Shown piece after piece: positions 56,241-64,000 of a stretch of DNA of 64,000 nucleotides. The stretch's first letter is position 1, and each line of letters opens with the position of its first letter. Position numbers and translations under genes: made by a program. The notes beneath the pieces were generated by a model that was not told the DNA's origin, did not search any database, and saw only the letters and a list, made by a program, of their open reading frames with translations. Source of the stretch: Podarcis raffonei (lineage: Eukaryota; Chordata; Lepidosauria; Squamata; Lacertidae); NCBI RefSeq assembly GCF_027172205.1, contig NC_070612.1, positions 31,087,183-31,151,182 on the forward strand, written 5' to 3'.

Positions 56241-57464
56241 GCAATAAAGGCTCAAATTAGTATTTGCTGCTCTATGTCTGATAGCTGCTTTGCTTTAAAA
56301 TTTGCCTCAAATACTTAGGAAGTTAACACAGTTTTTACTGCCTCCCATTTGGGTGGTACCAGTTGATATTTGATGGTTCAGCTCCCCTTTATTGCTAAGC
56401 CAAAGGCCATTGCCAATCATTCAGGAGTACAATAGGAAAGAAAACACAGAACGCTGCTCAAAATATTATAAATATCACAATGCGTTGCAATATCAGATCT
56501 TTTCCAATAATAAAAAAACTATTAAACTCATTAGAGAAATGAGTCATAATTATAAATGCTCATTTATAATTCATTCAGCACTACTATCTGGAATGCTTTA
56601 CTCTACTTTATTAGGAAGGAAAGGAAGCAGATTTGCTGGGGATAAGAAACCCCACTAACCTTACAACCTCCCCCATTTTGTTCAATAGTGCTGTTGTTTT
56701 CTGCTATGGGTTCTATGGAGACCAGGGGTGGAGGTTCATTCACGGCTTCCCTCCTCAGATCACCCTGTTCTTTTTGAGATGACAGACATGGGGGGAAATA
56801 TATACCTGAACCTTTTTTGAATATTAATTCCCACAATCACTCCTCATCTGCAGGAAGGTAAGAAAACAGAAAGGTGGTGAGGTTGGAAGACAAGAACATG
56901 AGATAGCATGGGATGCTGGGTAAAGCACCGTTTTGGGGACAGCCTTGGAGTTGGTGGAAATAACAGGTGAAGAGGCTATAAGTGAGAACCTGGATATGGA
57001 TGAGAATCTGTTTGTAACAGAAACATTGTATAGCTGCATATTAATTAGTATAGAATAGCTGTCTTCTTTACTATGGATCTACTCTCTTTGTGTAAGCGAG
57101 TAAGCCAAAGCACTACTAGCCACCCTGAACAGAATATTGTTAATTATTCAGGGCCATCAGTCAATAACATTTGCTTTCTGATTAGATCAGAAATTACTGA
57201 AAGATTAAAGCCAAAAAACATTTTCAAGTAACAACATAGTGCCAGTTATCAGCGAACATAGAAATCTGATAAATGTTTCACAGGAACTGTTCCAGTACAA
57301 AACACTAATGCTGACATTTACAATATCAGCACTCTTTCCCACTCCAATAAAACGCAAGTAAACAACAGAGCTGCTTTTCACAGCAAATGTCTGTAGGATG
57401 TGAAAGATCTGGAGCAAAGATAAAAAAACACCTGCCCCAATTTAGCAAGTTCTATGCTGCATGA

Positions 57465-57467
57465 GGA

Positions 57468-57514
<47 letters not shown>

Positions 57515-57805
57515 TATTACTTATACCCCACCCTTTTGGCTGGGCAGCTCCCAACATAACATAAAAAACACAGTGAGACATCAAACATTAAAAACTTCCT
57601 GATACAGGGCTGTCTTCAGAAAGCCATGTATTTATTTCTTTGACATCTGATGGGAGGGTGCTCACAGGGCAGGTGCAACTACTGAGAAGACCCTCTGTCT
57701 GGTTCCCTGTAACTTTACTTCAGTGAGGGAACCACCAGAAGGCCCTCAGAACTGGACCTCAGTGTCTAGGCTGAATGATGGGGGTGGAGACACTCTTTCA
57801 GGTAT
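57465..57805 (-). repeat. L2-type LINE 3' end
   Basis: The (TAA)n tract is followed by actttattacttatacccca, then cttttggctgggcagctccc and acagggctgtcttcagaaag. This is the complement of the 3' end seen in + orientation at 43005-43258. Beyond it lie decayed coding remnants. The AAT tract is the element's own tail. Confidence 0.7.
57470..57511. repeat. (AAT)n microsatellite
   Basis: About 13-14 uninterrupted TAA/AAT units at the tail of the minus-strand L2 relic. Length polymorphism is likely. Confidence 0.95.
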
Positions 57806-58024
57806 GTTGAGTTGGATTTTTGTTTTAATGCACATCCCCATTTAGAGGAACCAGAAGCTACATAAACCAGAACTGGGGGCAGGCGGGCTGTGTAACTGCA
57901 TTCAAAGGGGAGAAAGGTGAGATCATTATGCCTTTACCACACTTGAATTGTAACAATAGCTACTGGAGGTCTATAGCCAGTGTTTTGGCTAGTTTTTTCT
58001 AACACACTCCCATCCCCAAAGCCA

Positions 58025-58190
58025 GTCCACCCATGAGGCAAGGTGAGGCAACCACCTCAGATGGTAGGATTCATAAATGATGTTCCTGATGTTGACCTTC
58101 TCTTCCTTCTTCTTCCCTTGCAGGGAGGGGAAGTGCCATTTTACAGTTTGCCTCAGGTGCCAAAATGTCTTGGACCAGCCCTTCCTGTCC
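58025..58190. repeat. Possible MITE-like interspersed repeat
   Basis: Reads catgaggcaaggtgaggcaa near the left and tgcctcaggtgccaaaatgt, then cttggaccagcccttcc at the right. I recall a similar order from dispersed squamate repeats, but no clear ends or duplication are visible. Confidence 0.3.
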
Positions 58191-59922
58191 CACAAACAAT
58201 GGATCATGGGAGAAATCTCTCCCACAGTCCCAAACAGAAATACTGTCTCTCTCACCATTTTTTTCTGTTACCTTCTGACTCGTCTCTACCCTAGCTGACA
58301 TTTTGGTGGCAGCTTCTTTTTCATAATCCCAGACTACATAGTCCCTGCCAACGTGCACATCAAAGAAACTTGTCTGCCAGGCACTCCATGATAACGCCCA
58401 ATTTTGCCAAGATCCTGTTTTAATGATCCATGCATGCACACACAAATACACACAGTTGGAGAGAAGTCACATGAGAATTGATTGCATACAATCAGTTGTC
58501 ATTGCAAAGAGCAGCTTGCTAATTCAGAAGAGGTAGATGACAGCAGCAAAAGTAATGGGGAGGGGACTCACCTTCCCTTCTTTGTCTCATGCCGTTGCTG
58601 CTTCTCTCTGTCTTCCCCAGTGCCTTTGAGACTTTAAGGGAGAAAGGGAAGGAACAAATGCAAGACCTGGTGGAGGAGATATCTCTAAGTGCACAAAACA
58701 ATACATTTAACAGCCTCAATATGTTTTGATTAAAATCTGTGTCAGGGATACAGTAAAACAATAATGCTTTATGTTCTCAAATAACACTTTGAGAACACTT
58801 TCTGATTACAGCACCCTGAAAAAGATTTTTATTGAAACGTATTAAGTATAATAAATTACTGTTTGGTGCACATAGGGCTCCATTTCTTCCCACTTTTCCC
58901 CTCATAGTGATTCTTCACCTTAATGGCTATATTATTTAGGCATCTATCACAAAAGATTCCCACAGTCCATCGAATCCTATAAATTCAAGAATGTGGCCAG
59001 AGGGAAAGAAAGTGTTTGGGGATTAAAAAAACCAAAAAAGCAGCAAAAGCTAGAGTTTAATGCAGTAAAATGACACCAGTATATCTTCATTACTTCCATG
59101 GTTGCTCCTCTGCCCCAAAATGTATTAAATAAATACTCAAGATGAACAAACAACAAAAACTTCCAAAATTTAAACAGAAAAACATTCACTCTGCAAAACT
59201 GGAGATGTTTGTTGGATTTTACGGCACCTCTTCCATCTGTTATAAATTGGATGCAATACTTTTCTAAAATGTTGTTTTTTCTATTGTTCGTACATGTCCT
59301 GCCTTCCCCCCTTGTTGTTGCTAAAGCTTTATGCTTTTCCTTCATTCAGTTCATTCACTTCTCTTTAGATGTTTGCAATCTTTCAAGAGAGGATACATTA
59401 ATGTAAGAATAATAGACACTAGACATAATCCAGCACAGAATTAGGCATGACTAAACCTATTGAAATCAATGGGCTTGAACACATTCCCACTATGTGCTGG
59501 GTTGTTCCCATTGTATAGCTGAACTGTCTGTTGCACACTATAGGATTTAGTTCTGTAACAGCTGTTTAAAAATAGTCACACACTGTAGAAAAGGCATTAA
59601 TAAACTTGCTGTAAGAGACTGGGCCTAGTATTTGCAAACCCTAGAATGCCTTATCAGAAAATTCTGGTTTGTATTATCTATACAGACAATGGAGAACCAT
59701 ATCCATTGTTTTCTCCATAGTAAGTTACAATGCAGGTAGCAATATTTTGAAATTATTCCTCTGCAACTAACCAGAACATTTTTTGCAGCTCAACTTCAAG
59801 GCTGATGTTCAATGAAGAGTTGGGGAGGGGGTGTTGCTACAGTCCAGTCCAGCCACTCTCACATTCCAAAATAATACTTGTTAGTGTGTACAAGTTGTAT
59901 GCCACTGTTCCCCAGTAATCAA

Positions 59923-61464
59923 CTAAAAATTTACCAGCTGTTTGATCTGTTCAGTTTGTAATGATTGCCTCCTTGTCAAGAGTGTTTTACTTTTGAAGTC
60001 TTTGGGGTAAATGGGTGCTGTTGGAATTAGGGTTTTTTGTCCACAAGAAACCACTGTATTAATCTTACAGATATCAGGGATTGGGGGATGAGGGTTCACA
60101 TTTAAAGGGGGAAGAAAACAAGGTCTGGTCAGGGCAGTGTGATCTGAACCCCGCCTTTCTAAAATGGCATGATTTCTTCTGCTCAAGAAACTGGGAGGCA
60201 TGTTTTCTATCAGTTCTCTGGAACTCAATGACAACGATGGAGACGGGGAGAGCAGCTTTTTCTTCCCTAGAAGCGATTTGCTGTCTTCAGTAAGAGGGCT
60301 TAAGCTAGTTGTTAGCTGTGAATCGGAACTGTAGTGATTTGCCCCCAGATTTCTTCTTTGAACAATGTTTTTCAAGGTGGAAACAAAGGTCATTTGGGCA
60401 GAATCTGGATTCTGGTCTACAGGAGCTTCGCTCTGATCTGCTGCAGCTTCGCTCCTATTGTGGTAAGTCTCACCAAAGAGTGACTGAGAATTTATCTCAT
60501 CATACGACATTTTTCTTGAGGCAGTTTGCTCAAAGTTTTTCAAGAAATTAAGAGTATCCTTTATATCAATGCTGTGGTGTCTGGTGATAAATCTCTTGGA
60601 CAGGGCCAGGCTGTTGATTTTAAAACACAATTCTTCCTCTGGAGTTATGTCCTGAAGCTCTTCCTGTAAAGGGGATATTTGATTCTGATCAAAAAGTGAA
60701 GAGGAAGGCTTCATCCAAGGTTCAGAATATACGTGCTGCATCTGAGGTCCTGTGTGTGCCAAGTTGGGTTTTCTTGAAGGAGAATGTGGTTCAGGGGCAT
60801 CTTCCTTTCTTCCAGGATGATTTGGTTCTTTAAAGTTAAAGAGACCCTTTTCTGTCTCCTTTGAGTTTGACTGTGGTGAGGGAGATGTTTTTATTTCTAC
60901 ATCTGATGGGGAAGTGCAAGAACTTGAAGAATGAGCTTCATCAGTGTCAGGAGGAGGAACATTTAAGTACTGCTTAATTCTTTGCCTCCCAGATGGAGAC
61001 CTGTCTTTCGTAATGATTATGACTTCTTTCCCCCTTGCTTTGCAAGCATCTAGGAGAACCTTGAGGGTTTCCTTGTCCTCTGAATTCACTGAGTAAACAA
61101 GAACTGAATTGCCAGAATGGTCTTGCAGACTTATGTCTGCTCCACTTTTAAGCAGTAAAGAAACCACTTCAGGGCCAGCCTTCTGCAAGCAAGCATGCAT
61201 TAAGGCTGTCTTCCCAGTTTTGTCCTGTATGTTTGGATCTGCCTTATTCTCCAGGAGGTACTTCACCATTTTGACTTTGCTAACACTCTGATGGTCCACA
61301 TGCTTTGTCTTACAAGCAATCATTAAAGGGGTTTCACCACGGTCATTACTTTCGTTAATGTAGGCCCCACCTTCTAACAACAGCCTTGTGAGACGAAGTC
61401 TGCTTTGATAGACCGCTTTTATCAGAGAGTTTCCATCAGGTGAAAGCTCTATGACTTCTTCCAT
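59923..61464 (-). CDS. ANKRD34B: ANKRD34B, ankyrin repeat domain protein 34B
   Basis: A single uninterrupted coding exon of 513 codons; human ANKRD34B is about 514. The start at 61464 (MEEVIELSPDGNSLI) is chosen over the upstream in-frame ATG at 61557. The reason is that a good acceptor (gtctccaaattag) ends at 61505, 40 bp before it, and the context is strong (A at -3, G at +4). Four ankyrin repeats are visible at about residues 11-40, 42-79, 83-113 and 117-145, with TPLMIAC and TALMHAC signatures. The remainder is serine/proline-rich and probably disordered, with conserved islands (ITPEEELCFKIN, SKRFITRHHSID, ILERRGS). It ends in the family tail RRQSLQTEQIKQLVNF. Function is poorly known; expression in neurons and dendritic cells has been reported for mammals. 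Confidence 0.97.
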   Translation of the reverse strand: MEEVIELSPDGNSLIKAVYQSRLRLTRLLLEGGAYINESNDRGETPLMIACKTKHVDHQSVSKVKMVKYLLENKADPNIQDKTGKTALMHACLQKAGPEVVSLLLKSGADISLQDHSGNSVLVYSVNSEDKETLKVLLDACKARGKEVIIITKDRSPSGRQRIKQYLNVPPPDTDEAHSSSSCTSPSDVEIKTSPSPQSNSKETEKGLFNFKEPNHPGRKEDAPEPHSPSRKPNLAHTGPQMQHVYSEPWMKPSSSLFDQNQISPLQEELQDITPEEELCFKINSLALSKRFITRHHSIDIKDTLNFLKNFEQTASRKMSYDEINSQSLFGETYHNRSEAAADQSEAPVDQNPDSAQMTFVSTLKNIVQRRNLGANHYSSDSQLTTSLSPLTEDSKSLLGKKKLLSPSPSLSLSSRELIENMPPSFLSRRNHAILERRGSDHTALTRPCFLPPLNVNPHPPIPDICKINTVVSCGQKTLIPTAPIYPKDFKSKTLLTRRQSLQTEQIKQLVNF

Positions 61465-62261
61465 CTTCTCTGTTTTTGAAGACTGCAGCTCTTGGAATTG
61501 TTGCCTAATTTGGAGACAAACAGGAAAAATAATTAAGAATCTAATATATATTTTCATTTAGTAACAGGAAGATGAAAAAATGGGAGCCTCTATTAAACAG
61601 AACATTCTAATTTTGCAACACACACACACACCTGTCTGCATGAAACAGTGCATTTACCTTGTATTCCTCAAGTTGACCTGGCACTAAAGGCTGAAATAAT
61701 GCATTATATGTACTTAACAAAACTATGACAGGAAAAGCAGCTTTGGAATATAGTTATTTAGATTGGAGAAGTATCAGGAAGGAGGTTGCTTAAATCTTTC
61801 TCTACCTGATACTTTCCTATTGCAACTCCAGCTCTCATACTAAAAAAAATGAATATATAAATTAGTACTCCACTTTGGCCTGAGTCATACCCAGAGTTTG
61901 CTTTCTTATCTAATAATTGTTTCCATGAGTCTCGTGAATTATGTTAAAACTGACAAGAAGGCATGGAAGAATAAGGAAACTCAGAGAGGATGCATTGAGT
62001 GTTTCTAGTATGTATGTTTGTGGTCAGCAAGTTGCTTACTAGAGGACCACTTAAGTAGCGAGTGGGGGCGATGGGCCATGCTACCACACATCACAACCCA
62101 AAGGTGCTTGAACAACAGGTTCTCATTGTAATTACCACCCCATACCTCTTGGTTGGCAACTAGAAACCAGCTTAGGATGCATCCTTACTCTTTTGTGAGG
62201 CTTCAGTCCTATCTAAGAGTAGTCCCAACTGAAACCAGAAGAACACACTTCTGTAAAGCAT

Positions 62262-62652
62262 AGGTTGAGAGAAGCTGAGTAGTCGGTTAGAGTGTTGGAC
62301 TAGGACTTGGGAGACCACTCAGCCATGGGTGTTCACAGGAATATAGGAAACCACCTTATACCAAGTCAGCTCATTGGTCTATTGAGCTCGGCATCATCTA
62401 CACTGACTAGCAGCAGCCCTCCAGCATTTCCAACCCTTCCTGGAGATTGGACCTGGTGCCTTTGTTATGCAAAGCAGGTGCTCTGCCACTGAACTACAGC
62501 CCTTCCTAAGCTCATTGGGTTACCTTGGGTCAGTCATTGCCTCTCTGCCTGGCCTATGCCACATGCAGGGTTGTTATGAGGATAAAATGAGGAGGGAGAA
62601 CTTTGAGCTCCTTGGAGGAAAGGTGGGACAGAAATGTAATAAATAAATATAC
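62262..62652 (+). repeat. CORE/MIR-like SINE interrupted by another SINE
   Basis: The left part reads ggttagagtgttggactagg, then acttgggagaccactcagcc. The right part resumes at aagctcattgggttaccttg and continues with gaggataaaatgaggaggg and tttgagctccttggagg. The insert (about 62327-62509) is a tRNA-Ala-like SINE in the opposite direction. The tail ends in aataaataaat. Confidence 0.75.
62327..62509 (-). repeat. tRNA-Ala-like SINE nested in the CORE SINE
   Basis: The + strand reads ggaaaccaccttataccaag, then ctacactgactagcagcagc, cctggagattggacctggtg and gctctgccactgaactacag. It is the complement of the family at 49110 and 43262. Its insertion splits the host SINE, so it is the younger of the two. 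Confidence 0.75.
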
Positions 62653-62659
62653 CCAGTAT

Positions 62660-62905
62660 GCTCTCAGGCACACATACCAGGAAGTAAGTCCCCTTCAAAT
62701 ATGCAGCCCAAATCTATGCATACTTACTGACAGTGGTGCCAACATGAATAAAATATTGAGGAGGGGGCAGGCAAGCCCTGTCCTGCATAATCAACACAGT
62801 GCGCGGCGAGTGACCCCCTCTAATATTTTATTGGGCGGCTGAAAGGACCTCCTATCTAAGTGGGGCTTACTCCCAGGTGAGTGTGCATAATATTGCAGCC
62901 TTCCT
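62660..62905. repeat. Self-complementary repeat interrupted by about 125 bp
   Basis: The left arm reads gcagcccaaatctatgcata and the right arm aagtggggcttactcccagg, then gtgcataatattgcagcc. These are the two halves of the family at 46666. Between about 62731 and 62858 lies unrelated sequence (cagtggtgccaac and on) that seems to be an insertion. Confidence 0.45.
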
Positions 62906-63539
62906 GGAACTTCCTTATCATTAAATACGTATCACTACTAAGCAGTGTGCACCATACAAGGTTAGTTTAAAAAAACAAAGCACTGATATTTCTATTTTCT
63001 TAGGAAATAAAAATTCAGAGGCACCCTTACAGAAAATTTATTCTCCACCCAATTTGTAACCTGGCAAAACAGTCAGCCTTGCTCAGTACCACACAACAGT
63101 CTGCTCCATTTCACCGCTGCATCCCATAAACAATAAAAAGTAATTTCGTTTTAGTTAAATTTAACTGCTAATTGGAACACTGCAAATTGTATGCTCTTCT
63201 GCATGTCAGCGTGACCGCGCGGTGCAAAAAAAACCAACAACAACCCAGCAACACTCTGAAGTAACTCCATTCATTTTAGTCCAGAGTATTTGCGATTTTT
63301 AAAATATTTCGGAAGTGCGAGGTTGCAAAAACGGAACTGGGAATCCGAACACTGCTAGTAAAGAAAGGGTGTCGGACTGCACACTTTTGCAAGCCAGCAG
63401 CGAGCCTATGCCAGACTACAGTATATGCCTAATTAGAAGCCAGCACTACAGAAGTCAAAGAGTCGTGCTTCCTAATAAGTGAACCTAGGACCCTAGGTTA
63501 ACAGCCGGCAGGCAATATACAAGGACACGGATTGCACCC

Positions 63540-64000
63540 CTTACTCCCTATTGCCTGCCCCCTTTGCACGCCCTCGGGAGACCCCTCACTCTCGCGCACT
63601 GCCGTCCTGACTCTCGAAGGGCGCGTCGCTGGCGGGAAAAATTTGCTCAGGGCGGCGTAGCTGTGCAGAGTCGCCAGGCGCGCTCGCCAAAACGCAGCGG
63701 CGGCGCCACCACGCCAAGGCACCGCTGGGTGAGGCAAGTTGTGCTGCCCTCAGGTAGGAAGGCAAGCGGCCCGGGGTCAACCCACCGCTCTCCAAGTCTC
63801 CCCTCCGCCCGCTTTACCTGCTCGAGGAGCCGGCAGCTGAGGGACGCCGAGCGGGAGAGCTGCTTTCTCTAGCGCGGGGGGCTCCTCTCTGCGCAGGAAT
63901 TCAGGTCTTCTTAGTTCTCCAGTGGCGGCTGCTGCTTGAAGCAATAGAGGGGAGTGAGGGGGAAGAAACGCCTCTGCTCGGCTGGCAGGCAGGCAGGCAG
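63540..64000 (-). promoter_or_regulatory. ANKRD34B: CpG-rich promoter and noncoding first exon of ANKRD34B
   Basis: CpG density is high from about 63.55 kb to the window end. The minus strand has a donor CAG|GTAAAG at 63818, and there is no ATG on the minus strand from there to the window edge. A first exon here would therefore be purely 5' UTR, leaving the ATG at 61464 as the first start codon. The transcription start may lie at or beyond the window end. The open frames of 69-102 codons in this segment are by-products of GC-rich sequence. Confidence 0.6.

Larger units (their letters stand above)
49831..59922. other. FAM151B 3' UTR and FAM151B-ANKRD34B intergenic region
   Basis: The 3' UTR of FAM151B begins at 49831; an AATAAA at 51932-51937 is a possible, unproven end. 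The region holds a hAT-like MITE (50005-50125), a complete SINE (50402-50757), LINE-tail relics (about 51295-51420 and 56100-56240), a Tigger-like MITE (53188-53425) and an L2 relic with an AAT microsatellite (57465-57805). A 65-codon minus frame at 55181-55378 is unassigned. ANKRD34B ends at 59923, and its 3' UTR must occupy part of the stretch to the left. I see no other gene. Confidence 0.6.
61505..63817 (-). other. ANKRD34B: Predicted 5' UTR intron of ANKRD34B
   Basis: On the minus strand a donor CAG|GTAAAG lies at 63818/63817 and an acceptor AAATTAG|GCAA at 61505/61504. Between them are a nested pair of SINEs (62262-62652), an interrupted palindromic repeat (62660-62905), a short CA tract near 61617-61631 and otherwise unremarkable sequence. 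No coding frame of note. Confidence 0.6.

Noticed and set aside
61465-61557. Upstream in-frame ATG extending ANKRD34B by 31 residues
   Set aside because: The extension spans a clear 3' splice site (gtctccaaattag|gcaa). The family start is the ATG at 61464, in strong context.

Overview
The window is nuclear DNA of a vertebrate, most likely a squamate reptile (lizard-like). Four intron-containing or tetrapod-type genes are separated and filled by interspersed repeats. The coding exons match tetrapod orthologues that I recognise by protein. The repeat mixture points to a squamate: tRNA-derived SINEs whose head carries an intact B box, CORE/MIR-like SINEs with L2-like tails, CR1 and L2 LINE relics, hAT MITEs with 8-bp target duplications, and Tigger-like MITEs flanked by TA. 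No retrovirus, prokaryotic operon, CRISPR array or genuine RNA gene was seen.

Layout: (1) 525-7762 (+), the last ten exons of CCDC125; its 5' end lies left of the window. (2) About 12.2-13.1 kb, a CpG-rich, TATA-less promoter region with two NRF-1-like sites, taken as the start of ZFYVE16 (endofin). Its coding exons run 15921-36872 (+), 17 coding exons, 1517 codons plus stop. (3) 41303-49830 (+), FAM151B, six coding exons, 271 codons, starting in a second CpG-rich promoter. (4) 59923-61464 (-), ANKRD34B, one uninterrupted coding exon of 513 codons, with a noncoding first exon in a third CpG-rich segment near 63.8-64.0 kb. All splice phases of the three multi-exon genes were checked by hand and close in frame.

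Function: the four genes do not form a pathway. CCDC125 is a coiled-coil protein linked to cell motility. ZFYVE16 is an early-endosomal FYVE protein acting in TGF-beta/BMP signalling and TOM1/clathrin recruitment. FAM151B belongs to the menorin family with a PLC-like phosphodiesterase fold. ANKRD34B is an ankyrin-repeat protein of little-known role. The order ZFYVE16-FAM151B-ANKRD34B, with ANKRD34B inverted, is the same as in human 5q14.1, but CCDC125 (human 5q13.2) is not a neighbour there. That marks an evolutionary breakpoint on one side.

I did not find an undescribed biological system. The observations most worth a second look are a 4-nt tandem splice donor in CCDC125 that would give a truncated isoform, paired cysteine clusters in CCDC125, a start-overlapping upstream ORF predicted for ZFYVE16, a Tigger-like MITE family carrying an internal palindrome with inverted CCAAT boxes, a full-length SINE with a perfect 13-bp target duplication, and repeats placed within about 40 bp of splice acceptors.
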